Shown: positions 1 through 7,763 of the stretch, piece after piece | Layout: every line of letters begins with the position of its first letter | How positions within the stretch are numbered: position 1 is the stretch's first letter | From: Lachnospiraceae bacterium | Lineage (GTDB): Bacteria; Bacillota_A; Clostridia; Lachnospirales; Lachnospiraceae | Direction: 5' to 3' | Length of the DNA stretch: 10,002 nucleotides | Assembly: GCA_009774465.1 (NCBI GenBank) | Contig: VSNT01000134.1 | Span: 1 to 10,002 of the forward strand | Program-made: the position numbers and the translations under genes | The notes under the pieces: model-generated | Seen by the model: the letters and a program-made list of their open reading frames with translations, nothing else | Databases searched by the model: none | What the model was told of the DNA's origin: nothing

Positions 1-587
1 CTCATGCCTTTAAATTCCTTTATTATATATTTGCTTCTATTTCTTTCAGCATATAGGATACCGGCATGGGGCGAAATTTTATCATATTTATAGTCTTTGG
101 GAATTCTATCAAAATCCTCTCTCCATATTCCCACTCCAGAAGTCCATGTTCCATATATTCCCAGATTCCTTACAAATTCATCAAAGCCGGAAAATTCCTT
201 AAACATTGGTCCCCATCCCAAAACACCATTTGAAAAATATATAACTGGTTTTTCTTCTTCATTCTGTTTCAAAAAATCAATCATATATTGTAATCTTCCT
301 GGCTTCCAAATTGATCTGTGATTCACAAACTTCAGATAATCACCCCTTGCGATTTTCAACGCTTCCAACTGATTATCAAACATATACGCATCTGTTTTTT
401 TATAAATTATATTTTGATGATTATTAGAATAAATTTCCATTTTCATACTAAAATCATCATTACTTCCATTATCAGTTACAATAACTTCAAATTGATTAAT
501 ATCCACTTCCTGCAAATAAATACTATCTAATGCTGGAAAAACCCATTCACTTATTCCGTTTGTTGGCAAACACAACGATAAATACAT
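1..587 (-). CDS. GT2-like glycosyltransferase, 3' end cut by window edge
   Basis: This is an open frame of 195 codons running off the left edge, so the C-terminus is missing. The N-terminus matches the GT-A nucleotide-binding half of family 2 glycosyltransferases. It has a first beta-strand LSLCLPTNG (residues 3-11), then FEVIVTDNGSNDD (33-45), which corresponds to the usual EIIVVDDGSTDD segment. The third motif is unusual: after GDYLKF (82-87), where family members normally have D-x-D-D, the sequence reads N89-H90-R91-S92, followed by the usual downstream Pro-Gly. The sugar donor and acceptor are unknown. The start at 585-587 is supported by an AGGAG site nine bases upstream, and it sits 20 nt behind the preceding glycosyltransferase gene. 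The fold assignment is fairly secure. Activity is uncertain because the metal-binding motif is absent, and whether a C-terminal Rossmann-like domain follows cannot be seen. Confidence 0.8.
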   Translation of the reverse strand, partial: MYLSLCLPTNGISEWVFPALDSIYLQEVDINQFEVIVTDNGSNDDFSMKMEIYSNNHQNIIYKKTDAYMFDNQLEALKIARGDYLKFVNHRSIWKPGRLQYMIDFLKQNEEEKPVIYFSNGVLGWGPMFKEFSGFDEFVRNLGIYGTWTSGVGIWREDFDRIPKDYKYDKISPHAGILYAERNRSKYIIKEFKGM

Positions 588-607
588 CTTCACACGCTCC
601 TATTCAT

Positions 608-1891
608 TTAAAAAGGACAATATTCCTCCAGATTAATCAATACTACACCGTCAGAAATATGACTGGCTAAATCTTTATAAATAGATTTATTTGAAGCAAT
701 TAATATGCATTGTTTTGTTAATATATCTTTTGTATCTAAGACACGATTCCCAAATTCATCACTTTTACCAATATCTATATTATTTCTATCACACACACCT
801 GCAATTTTGATTCCTCTTTTAAAACATATTCTTTCAAAATCTGTTCCTCTCTTTCCTCTTCCCCAGATATATATGTCCCTATCAGCACCACGGACTATAT
901 CCCACAGTCTATCGTCCTCCCACATCTGAGTATAGTAATCGCCTATAACATCAAACCAATTTGATGAGTAATCGTACTCTATCCACTTTTCCTCATACAG
1001 TCTATATTTCGATTCACTCAATTTATGAGGAACATTTTTTATAAAAGATCGAAATTCATTATAAAATTGGGCACAAGATGTTTTGCTAATACACCTGCTC
1101 ATTTCTAAAAGTCCAGTTTCTATTGCATATATGATTATCATATTATTTATATTTGTATATACTTTTTTCCCAAGCGAATCTTGATAAACTTTTTTAATTG
1201 CAGAAAGCATATTTAAAGGATTCATTTTGGAAGAAATCTGATAACTTGTACCAAATCGGTAAAACATCAAGTTGGCATCACTTACCATTTCTATTTTTCT
1301 TGTACATAAAGTCGTCATCACCGCATAATACAAATCATTATCCGATGGCAAAGATTGAAAATGAATATGGTTATTTTTTAAATATTCAACCTTGCAAAGT
1401 CTATTACAACACGAAGCAGGAATACGAATAAGCATCTCGTCTTTATTAAATATTTCTTCCAGTCTAAAGTTAAGAAAATTTTCTTCTAATCGTCCATCTT
1501 CAAAGTAAAAAGAAAAGCCACATACGCAAATATCAGCATCGCTTTCCATACACTTCTTATGTAATTTATATAAAAAAAGTTCATTATAAAAATCATCAGA
1601 ATCTAAAAAAATGCAGTATATTCCTTTTGCCTCATCTAAACCAATATTTCGCGCTTTAGCAGCTCCCTTGTTCTCTCCAAGCCGAATACATGTTATCTTC
1701 TCCGCATAATCATCTTCATATTCATCTAATAAATCTATAGTTTCCTTATTTTGTGAAAAATCGTCAATCAATATAATCTCAAAGGAAATTTGTTTTTGAC
1801 TTAGCACACTATCTATGCACTGCCTCAATTCTTTCGCCGGTGTATTATGTATAGGTATAATAACTGATATATCTACTTTATCCATCAACAT
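608..1891 (-). CDS. GT2 glycosyltransferase with C-terminal Rossmann-like domain
   Basis: This 427-residue protein should transfer a sugar from a nucleotide donor to a growing glycan at the cytoplasmic face. Residues 8-130 are a canonical GT-A domain: ISVIIPIHN (8-16), EIILIDDFS (38-46), ENKGAAKARNIGL (73-85) and the metal/nucleotide motif DSDD (97-100). A helical middle region (about 140-330) follows, containing SDNDL (183-187), which may correspond to the acceptor-side acidic motif of the family. Residues 338-427 form a separate domain starting IYIWGRGKRG (340-349) and continuing to IAGVCDR (363-369), the Rossmann-like module found throughout this cluster. No transmembrane segment is evident. 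The upstream stop TAA is part of the AAGGGG ribosome binding site, five bases before the first ATG. A second ATG two codons in (1883-1885) is possible. The donor sugar is not predictable. Confidence 0.9.
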   Translation of the reverse strand: MLMDKVDISVIIPIHNTPAKELRQCIDSVLSQKQISFEIILIDDFSQNKETIDLLDEYEDDYAEKITCIRLGENKGAAKARNIGLDEAKGIYCIFLDSDDFYNELFLYKLHKKCMESDADICVCGFSFYFEDGRLEENFLNFRLEEIFNKDEMLIRIPASCCNRLCKVEYLKNNHIHFQSLPSDNDLYYAVMTTLCTRKIEMVSDANLMFYRFGTSYQISSKMNPLNMLSAIKKVYQDSLGKKVYTNINNMIIIYAIETGLLEMSRCISKTSCAQFYNEFRSFIKNVPHKLSESKYRLYEEKWIEYDYSSNWFDVIGDYYTQMWEDDRLWDIVRGADRDIYIWGRGKRGTDFERICFKRGIKIAGVCDRNNIDIGKSDEFGNRVLDTKDILTKQCILIASNKSIYKDLASHISDGVVLINLEEYCPF

Positions 1892-1900
1892 GAAATCCCC

Positions 1901-2836
1901 TTATATTATTTCTTCTGTGCTGCAAAGTTTTTTGATTTTCTTTGCACGTATCCACAAATATCCCTGCCTGTCAGGATTAATTTTTGTTTCATATTTTTCA
2001 TCAAGCATGTTCTTATACGGTTCAGCCCAACCGGTACTGTATGCTAATCTTCTGGATATAATGCAAAATTTATCCTTCAACAAATTGTCAATTATTTGCT
2101 CTGTATACCACTGTGGCTGTCCCTCCTCCTCTGGTTGATGCAAATCAAAACTCGCAATAAATTCTCCGCTATCCTTTAATACTCGTGCAATTTCGCAAAT
2201 CATTCTTTCTGGATTGGATACTCTATCAAAAGCATTTAACGTAAACATATAGTCAACTGTATTATTAGAAATTGGAATGTCTGTTTCTGTAGATGTAAGA
2301 TATATCATTCCATGATTATGAGTATTTGCAGCTTTAACGTATTCTAATGCCAAAACATCAATACCAATCTTAGCCGCTGGTGAATTTGTCCAAGCCAAGC
2401 TGCCTCTAGGACCGCAGCCAAAATCTGCTATAACTTTTCCATGCATAAAAGAATCATTCTCTCTTTCAGCCATGCAAAGCAAAATTTCTTTATAATGGTC
2501 GTTTTTCAATGTCAATTCTTCTGATATTTTTGTTTTCCAATAGTCCAATTCCGCCCGGCCTTTATTCCAAGACTTACGGATCTTTTCAGCATCTATATGA
2601 TATGTACTAGTTAATTCTTGAAAAATTTGATGATAAAAACTAAAACTTGGAACCAGAATCCAATCGTATGCATAATTATTTATTTCTGCTGGCTCAATTA
2701 CAGGATAACCATACCATACGTTTCCCCACTTTTCGGAATTACTGTCAGAAACAGCCATTATATTATACTTATTCTCAATTTCTCCTAAATTTTCAGAAGC
2801 TTTATTACCTATGCCATAAATAATTGCCTTTTCCAT
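1901..2836 (-). CDS. SAM-dependent methyltransferase (Methyltransf_11 type) with N-terminal Rossmann-like domain
   Basis: A protein of 311 residues from the chosen ATG. The frame also opens at a GTG at 2852-2854, but an AAGGAG ribosome binding site lies between that GTG and the ATG at 2834-2836, so the ATG is preferred. Residues 2-100 are a Rossmann-like module starting KAIIYGIGNKA (3-13), with MAVSDSN near residue 30. The class I methyltransferase domain begins with VIADFGCGPRG (135-145), the SAM-binding motif I, followed by an acidic residue in IGIDV (157-161). Next come a TDIPISNNTVDYMF segment (185-198) and a LKDSGEFIASFD post-motif strand, all typical of small-molecule methyltransferases of the ubiE/Methyltransf_11 kind. 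It probably methylates a sugar or a sugar-linked intermediate, but the substrate is unknown. It lies 9 nt upstream of the next glycosyltransferase gene and about 190 nt after the preceding FkbM gene. Confidence 0.85.
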   Translation of the reverse strand: MEKAIIYGIGNKASENLGEIENKYNIMAVSDSNSEKWGNVWYGYPVIEPAEINNYAYDWILVPSFSFYHQIFQELTSTYHIDAEKIRKSWNKGRAELDYWKTKISEELTLKNDHYKEILLCMAERENDSFMHGKVIADFGCGPRGSLAWTNSPAAKIGIDVLALEYVKAANTHNHGMIYLTSTETDIPISNNTVDYMFTLNAFDRVSNPERMICEIARVLKDSGEFIASFDLHQPEEEGQPQWYTEQIIDNLLKDKFCIISRRLAYSTGWAEPYKNMLDEKYETKINPDRQGYLWIRAKKIKKLCSTEEII

Positions 2837-2845
2837 TTTTTCATT

Positions 2846-2851
2846 CTCCTT
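2846..2851 (-). promoter_or_regulatory. Ribosome binding site that decides the start of the methyltransferase gene
   Basis: On the minus strand this reads AAGGAG, nine bases before the ATG at 2834-2836. It lies inside the longer reading frame that begins at GTG 2852-2854, so translation most likely starts at the ATG and the GTG extension is not made. Confidence 0.7.
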
Positions 2852-3025
2852 CACAAGCTGTTTTTTACCAGATATCCCAAGCCTAACCTCACAAAACTGA
2901 TATAGCCACTAAGCCGCCTGGGAATTATATTCCAATTTCACATCTAATAATTTCACATTAGATACAACAGATCGTAAAGCGGCAATATGACAATTACTAA
3001 TATTAACCACAAGCTTCAATGATTC
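2852..3025 (-). other. Spacer with an in-frame open tail beyond a stop codon, a TATAAT element and small repeats
   Basis: This is the longest spacer within the operon. Directly after the TAA of the upstream FkbM gene (3026-3028), the same frame stays open for 38 codons to a TAG at 2909-2911 and encodes a plausible hydrophobic/basic peptide ending NSQAA. It may be a decayed gene end or chance. The minus strand has a perfect TATAAT at 2924-2929, inside a 5+3+5 inverted repeat (2921-2933), but no recognisable -35 at the right distance. A 10-nt direct repeat of aatttcacat occurs at 2934-2943 and 2949-2958. A 7-bp AT-rich inverted repeat, atctaat/attagat, spans 2942-2963. None is strong enough to be called a terminator. 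An internal promoter is possible but unproven. Confidence 0.4.
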
Positions 3026-4201
3026 TTAAAGATCACATATTCCATAAAGAACAACTTCACCCGGATATGGACAATGTGCTCTAAGATAAAATTTATATTC
3101 TGGTACAATACTTTTAATAAATTGTGGAATCGTTATCAAATCTTCTCTTCTGTGGTAGACACAAATTGCTAACTTTGGTTTGCTTTTCTTTAATATTTTA
3201 GATGCACCCTGTAAAGCTCGAAACTCTGCCCCCTCAATATCCATCTTTATAAATGTTACATCATCCGCATCATCTATAAGATCATCCAACCGATCACATG
3301 ATATTGACTCTAAATCCTTTTGCTGCCCATCTATCATGATTTCCCCGCATCCACTTTCATGTGAGAGATTCAAATTTTCTTTTTTATCCCATGCACCTAC
3401 AGAAATAGGAACCACACCCTCTATCATCTTCTCATGTAATGTATTAAAACATTCTTTGTCCGGCTCCAATGCATAATACTTGTTAAAATGTTTTACTTTA
3501 TTACGAAAAACTTCCAGCGTATCTCCTGTATAAGCTCCACAGTCGACAAATACCTCTTTTTCATTCAAATGAATAACATCTTCTGGGAAATATTGATTAT
3601 CAACATCTTCTTTTTGCCATACTTCCAACAAAGGATACTCTGTCAGCTCAATATGCCCCTTCAAATAATTTTCCATTGTTTTTTTCGATTTTTCATCCAC
3701 AAGCCATTCATATGTTTGTAGAAAAAGAGCATAATTCTTCTCATAATATTCCCGGCTTAAATCCCTTTTTAGAAGTCTGCTATAATAATCATCAATTAAA
3801 ATAACCTTGTCGTCTATGTATTTTGGAAAGTTAAAATGATTACAAAACAAATAATCGCACCCCTCAAGTATATAAATACGATCAATCATTTTACAACTGC
3901 ATAATTCGTTTATAAGTTTTGCATGATTTAACGGCCAGAAACCCAAAACAACAGTTATTGGTCTACTGGAACTTTCTATAAAGCTTTTCGCTTCATACAC
4001 ATGATAACCTTCAAAGTTATCTTCATGGAAATACTCTTTACTTACCAGAACAGCTTTTATTTCAATATGTTTAGCCTTCATACTGTTTAATATTTTTAAG
4101 GAATATTCTGAATTCCCATAAAGGTACAATTCCTTTTCATCTTGAAGTCTTTTTACCGCTTTCGGTATCCTTGAAATTTCATATAAATATTTTTTCAGCA
4201 T
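3026..4201 (-). CDS. FkbM-family methyltransferase with N-terminal Rossmann-like domain
   Basis: A 391-residue protein predicted to methylate a sugar hydroxyl using SAM. Residues 23-115 resemble the module shared across the cluster, but in degenerate form: the strand LYLYG (25-29) is followed by N-S rather than x-G, and the second strand ends in VLVSK (51-55) without the usual Asp. A helical linker (about 125-210) leads to the FkbM catalytic domain. That domain has motif I VFVDCGAYTGDT (217-228), the acidic motif II ALEPDKE (244-250), the hallmark FIKMDIEGAE (317-326), and ICVYHRREDL (346-355), typical of the FkbM C-terminal half. The start is supported by an AGGAG seven bases upstream that directly follows the previous gene's stop codon (12-nt gap), implying coupled translation. 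O-methyl transfer is inferred from the family; the position and sugar are unknown. Confidence 0.9.
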   Translation of the reverse strand: MLKKYLYEISRIPKAVKRLQDEKELYLYGNSEYSLKILNSMKAKHIEIKAVLVSKEYFHEDNFEGYHVYEAKSFIESSSRPITVVLGFWPLNHAKLINELCSCKMIDRIYILEGCDYLFCNHFNFPKYIDDKVILIDDYYSRLLKRDLSREYYEKNYALFLQTYEWLVDEKSKKTMENYLKGHIELTEYPLLEVWQKEDVDNQYFPEDVIHLNEKEVFVDCGAYTGDTLEVFRNKVKHFNKYYALEPDKECFNTLHEKMIEGVVPISVGAWDKKENLNLSHESGCGEIMIDGQQKDLESISCDRLDDLIDDADDVTFIKMDIEGAEFRALQGASKILKKSKPKLAICVYHRREDLITIPQFIKSIVPEYKFYLRAHCPYPGEVVLYGICDL

Positions 4202-4213
4202 TTTTGGTCTCCT

Positions 4214-5431
4214 CTACAATTCTAAAATATTATCTTCACGATAAAATACAGAAGTGTAATCTTCAACTCCCGGTGCCCCATAGATAACACTGCTTAATTC
4301 CAATTTCTTAAATCCCTGTTCTTTCAGGTATGCATATCCATCCCTGTACTCATCCCTGTCCGTATTATCCCAAATGATAATTCCATTTTCTTTCAATTTC
4401 TCTAAAGAGTTAATCGCGCATCTCACTCTATCTCTGCCATCAATGAGGATGATATCAAACTTTTCCTGCTCATCAATAATCTTTTGACAATATTCCCCGC
4501 CATATTCCAATTCGCAATATTGTGCGCGGACATTTCGTGGAATTATTTCCGACATTTTTTTGTACCAGTACAAATCTGATTCGATAGACACTACCTCGCC
4601 TACATACTGACTCCAAAATAATGTACTATTTCCCATTCCCCACTCAAATACACGCATATCTTTACTTAATTTCTTTACTACCAAATCAATGATTGTCTTT
4701 CCCCACCAGGGATTGACATTTCCATCTTCATCCCGGAAAAAATCTTCATAGGAATTTCCTAATATCCAGCTTCCCATCAAGCCGGTTTTGGCTAAATAAT
4801 TTTCTCTGTATCGCAAATGATCTGATAGTTTCAATGAAAGTTCATAAATATCCAGATTCTTATTTATCACACTTTTACATATACGATAATTTACATTTGA
4901 ACTTGCTCGAAAATCATAAAGCAGCGTACAAAAATTTGGAAGTGTATATCTCTCAACGGAGTCATCTTCACACAGTGCATGAAAATATCTTTCTGCCTGT
5001 AATACTTCCGTTTTTCGTCTATTCAGGCAATCCAAACTTACAATATCCGGAAGAACACTCGAAAGACCTGTATGATAAAAGAACTCTTTTTTCTGTTTCT
5101 TCATTTCTTCCAAAATCTGATTTGTTTTCTCAGCTTCAAGAAACAATTGATCCCCACCAACCCGGATAATATACTCAACATTTTCCAGCATCACTAAGTC
5201 CAAAAATCGAGTAGTTACATTTTCATCATTCGATAAAACTACTTCTACTTCATTTCTCAGTGTTTCAATCAAAGCTGCATTTTCCTGACAGTCATATATA
5301 CCAGCAACAATTTTTTCACAATTCAGTTTCTTTATCTTACTAAGTGTATGTTCAATTACGTATTTCTCATCAATTCTTTGTAACAGCCAATGATTAAAGC
5401 GACAATCCACTTGTAAATATACAATGTTCAT
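4214..5431 (-). CDS. Fusion: degenerate SpsF/cytidylyltransferase-like domain plus SAM methyltransferase-like domain
   Basis: A 405-residue protein with two parts. Residues 1 to about 190 resemble the CTP-transferase family that includes SpsF and CMP-KDO synthetase: strand NIVYLQVDCRF (2-12), VIEHTLSKIKKL (25-36), and IIRVGGDQLFLEA (88-100), which corresponds to the family's R-x-x-G-D-x-P region. The usual Gly/Ser-Arg-x-Pro-Gly-Lys nucleotide-binding loop is replaced by DCRFNHWLLQRI (9-20), so it is probably not an active cytidylyltransferase. Residues about 240-400 look like a class I methyltransferase: VFEWGMGNST (261-270) as motif I, VVSIESD (280-286) with an acidic residue, FDIILIDGRDR (325-335), and IIWDNTDRDEY (352-362). 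The start has a perfect AGGAGG eight bases upstream. It is the only complete protein here lacking the G-x-G Rossmann-like module. The substrate is unknown, and a non-catalytic ligand-binding role for the N-domain is inferred. Confidence 0.75.
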   Translation of the reverse strand: MNIVYLQVDCRFNHWLLQRIDEKYVIEHTLSKIKKLNCEKIVAGIYDCQENAALIETLRNEVEVVLSNDENVTTRFLDLVMLENVEYIIRVGGDQLFLEAEKTNQILEEMKKQKKEFFYHTGLSSVLPDIVSLDCLNRRKTEVLQAERYFHALCEDDSVERYTLPNFCTLLYDFRASSNVNYRICKSVINKNLDIYELSLKLSDHLRYRENYLAKTGLMGSWILGNSYEDFFRDEDGNVNPWWGKTIIDLVVKKLSKDMRVFEWGMGNSTLFWSQYVGEVVSIESDLYWYKKMSEIIPRNVRAQYCELEYGGEYCQKIIDEQEKFDIILIDGRDRVRCAINSLEKLKENGIIIWDNTDRDEYRDGYAYLKEQGFKKLELSSVIYGAPGVEDYTSVFYREDNILEL

Positions 5432-5527
5432 ATATTTGACCTCCTAACTAATTAGGTTCTACAATTTCTAATGTATTTGTTTGTTCATCCTATTGTATTA
5501 GATTAACCTTCTTCCATAATTATATAT

Positions 5528-6457
5528 TTAATAATTCTTATTCATAAAGACTTCCGGCTGATAAAACTCTTCTATATGTTCTTCTATCTTTTTATGGGGC
5601 CATTCCCACCATTTTATCTGCTGCAATCTATGGATTTGCTCTTTGGAAAATCTATATTTTATTACCTTTGCAGGGACACCTCCAACAATTGCATAATCAT
5701 CTACGTCCTTAGTCACTATGGCACCCGCGGCTATAATCGCACCATTGCCAATTGTTATACCTGGCAGGATGACCACATTGGCGCCGATCCATACGTCATT
5801 TCCTATTGTGACAGGACGGTTATCACGTATAGGACTGTCTTCATATTCTGCATTGTTCCAGTGTGAGCCAAACTTATTTACAAGCTCTCTTTTTTGAATG
5901 TAATTTTCCCAGGAGGAGAAAAGAGGATGGTCAAGAAAAGGGTGTGTTGTCACGCTTTCTAAAGGGTGATTATTATAAATCTTTGCTGTTCCATTAATGG
6001 AACAGTATCTGCCTATTGATTCTGCCATAGGATAATATTCCAGCAATTCCTTATAACCATAGGTATATCTGCCTATTTTGCATCCTCTATAAACAATATC
6101 CTCCGCAATAAAATCAGCTCCGGCAGCTATATAATAGTAATTTTGCATATCTATTTTTTGTTTACTAAGTTCCTCAACAACGCTGAAATCCCATCCACGC
6201 AGGCTGACAACCAAATAAGAAGACTCTAAATCAATATTTTCAATCTTTTCAACCGGCAGATCACACATAGAATTTAGAGTTTCTGCCTTTTTATCTATAA
6301 ATCCTTGGACATTGACATTTCTCTGCTTTAACTCATCAAGTAGAATCTGTCCCCCTCTGCCAGCTCCATAAATCCATATCTTTTTTGAACCGGAAAAAGA
6401 CAGGAGCTTATCTATTTTTGATTTACAGACTGACCGAAAGTCTTCATCTGATAACAT
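5528..6457 (-). CDS. CatB-type (left-handed beta-helix) O-acetyltransferase with PglD-like N-terminal domain
   Basis: A 309-residue protein expected to move an acetyl group from acetyl-CoA onto a sugar. Residues 25-115 form the Rossmann-like module, starting KIWIYGAGRGG (26-36) with VQGFIDKK near 50-57. This is the arrangement seen in PglD-type sugar acetyltransferases, where such a domain binds the UDP-sugar. The catalytic half is instead of the xenobiotic/CatB kind: YCSINGTAKIYNNHP (151-165), containing the probable catalytic His164, then a long inserted loop, then hexapeptide repeats VTIGNDVWIGANVVILPG (216-233) and GNGAIIAAGAIVTKDV (237-252), then AIVGGVPAKVIK (256-267), which is typical of the CoA-binding end. 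An AGGAG ribosome binding site lies close before the ATG. It sits between a glycosyltransferase and a methyltransferase gene, with spacers of 51 and 96 nt. Acetylation of the glycan is inferred; a different acyl donor cannot be excluded. Confidence 0.9.
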   Translation of the reverse strand: MLSDEDFRSVCKSKIDKLLSFSGSKKIWIYGAGRGGQILLDELKQRNVNVQGFIDKKAETLNSMCDLPVEKIENIDLESSYLVVSLRGWDFSVVEELSKQKIDMQNYYYIAAGADFIAEDIVYRGCKIGRYTYGYKELLEYYPMAESIGRYCSINGTAKIYNNHPLESVTTHPFLDHPLFSSWENYIQKRELVNKFGSHWNNAEYEDSPIRDNRPVTIGNDVWIGANVVILPGITIGNGAIIAAGAIVTKDVDDYAIVGGVPAKVIKYRFSKEQIHRLQQIKWWEWPHKKIEEHIEEFYQPEVFMNKNY

Positions 6458-6508
6458 ATTTTTCTCCTAAGCATTTTTAAGCAGATCAAAAACTTTTCAT
6501 TTTTGCAA

Positions 6509-7762
6509 TTAAGTAATAACAGCAATCCTAGATACGGAATTGTCAGTTAAAGCATTAATGATCTGCACAAGGTGCGCATTATTGGCCACAACTACGATAC
6601 AGCTTTCATGTTTCTTATATTCTTTCAGCAGAGTTTCAAAATCAAATATCAGCTTTCCCTGAATATTCCCTCCCTGCTTATCCACATCAGCATCACAAAC
6701 CCCAATAACATCCGCTTGATTCTCTATCAGATCGTCGACTGCCAGATGCCCGAATTTTCCAGCCCCATAAACGATGACATGACTGCCGCTGAAATATTCC
6801 CGCCTCTGTGCACGTTTGATATAATACTTTTTCAGCATATTCATCTTTTCTGATACAAAGCTGTCTGTCTTTTTCTTTTTTTCATCGCCTTCAGGAAGCT
6901 CCATAAATATGCTTCCTATCAGATAGTCTACAGCGTTTTTTTCTATGCACTTCCGGTCTTCCCCCTGGAAAAAATAATCCATTGCATCATAAAAACCCGC
7001 AGTAGTGCGGTATGCTCTGTCAATAGTCTCATTTGTATCGTCATCAATATAATTGTGAATTATTTTTTGAGGTGTATAAAGATATCTGGCTCCTTCTTTC
7101 ATTGTCTGCAGATTCATATATACCTGTATAAAAATGCTTGACATCTTGTCTGCAAACATGTCTCCATGCTCCAGCCACCGACTTCTTTTAAAAACCACAT
7201 TTGATAAAAATCCAAACACTGCTGAATTATCCCTGACCGCCATAATAAATTCATGCATCTGTTCTTCATCAGAAGTGTCAAATAAAGTATCCGTTTTTGT
7301 CTCTTTCCCCAAGGGATGTACTGTCCTTACAAACTGGTCATTGTAATCGAATGCGTCAAAGGGCGTAACAATGATGTCCATGTCTGCATGTTCTTTACTG
7401 CTGATAATGGAAATAATCTTTTTAAGCGCATCTTCTTCCGGAAGGTCGTCATTTCCAACAATCCATGCATACCGGCCGCCTGCAATCAGAACACTTTTCA
7501 GGAAATTATGATCCATTCCCATATTCTGCTCACTGCGCTCATAGTGGATAGCTACCATCTGGAATTCTGTCCGGACAGCTTCAATCATTCCGACAGGATC
7601 TATAGCAGAACAGTCATCGCTGATGCATAACTCAACTTCCTTTTCCAACTTAAAACCAACAATCTGTCTGGCTAAATTCCTGACTAATCTTTCAAGCTGG
7701 TCGATTCTATTATAATTGGGAATGCACACAGACAGCTTATATTCATGATCTATTCTTCCCAT
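6509..7762 (-). CDS. GT2 glycosyltransferase with C-terminal Rossmann-like domain
   Basis: A 417-residue protein. Residues 9-130 are a GT-A catalytic domain: LSVCIPNYNR (10-19), VELCISDDCS (43-52), EQNMGMDHNFLKSV (78-91), and YAWIVGNDDLPEED (98-111), where N104-D105-D106 takes the place of the common D-x-D. G-N/D-D-D versions are normal in one large branch of family 2, so activity is expected. A helical middle part (about 170-320) holds likely acceptor-binding elements. Residues 327-417 are the shared Rossmann-like module, beginning HVIVYGAGKFG (328-338) with VIGVCDADVDK (352-362) and a late strand CIVVVANN (388-395). The gene starts one base after the TGA of the preceding FkbM gene, and its GGAG site lies inside that gene's last codons, so translational coupling is likely. 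No membrane segments are seen. The sugar donor is unknown. Confidence 0.9.
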   Translation of the reverse strand: MGRIDHEYKLSVCIPNYNRIDQLERLVRNLARQIVGFKLEKEVELCISDDCSAIDPVGMIEAVRTEFQMVAIHYERSEQNMGMDHNFLKSVLIAGGRYAWIVGNDDLPEEDALKKIISIISSKEHADMDIIVTPFDAFDYNDQFVRTVHPLGKETKTDTLFDTSDEEQMHEFIMAVRDNSAVFGFLSNVVFKRSRWLEHGDMFADKMSSIFIQVYMNLQTMKEGARYLYTPQKIIHNYIDDDTNETIDRAYRTTAGFYDAMDYFFQGEDRKCIEKNAVDYLIGSIFMELPEGDEKKKKTDSFVSEKMNMLKKYYIKRAQRREYFSGSHVIVYGAGKFGHLAVDDLIENQADVIGVCDADVDKQGGNIQGKLIFDFETLLKEYKKHESCIVVVANNAHLVQIINALTDNSVSRIAVIT

Positions 7763-7763
7763 A

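Noticed and set aside
97..530. Plus-strand open frames of about 70-75 codons over the left-edge gene.
   Set aside because: They lie antisense to a well-supported glycosyltransferase frame, show no domain features and lack ribosome binding sites. Similar antisense frames elsewhere in the window were dismissed for the same reason.
4834..5169. A 111-codon plus-strand frame opposite the SpsF-like fusion gene.
   Set aside because: It is fully antisense to a gene with clear motifs and a perfect ribosome binding site. Its translation has no recognisable features.
5440..5456. Short hairpin cctaa/ttagg overlapping the AGGAGG site of the 4214-5431 gene, which could hide the ribosome binding site.
   Set aside because: The stem is only five base pairs, three of them A-T, with a four-base loop. 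It is too weak to claim as a translational switch.
5432..5527. TACAAT on the minus strand in the 96-nt spacer, considered as an internal promoter.
   Set aside because: No acceptable -35 sequence exists at 16-18 bases, and this spacer is very AT-rich, so a single -10 match carries little weight.
6487..6505. Inverted repeat caaaaa/tttttg in the 51-nt spacer after the 6509-7762 gene, considered as a terminator.
   Set aside because: The stem is nearly all A-T, and a following T-run is missing in the minus-strand direction. Downstream genes continue with good ribosome binding sites.
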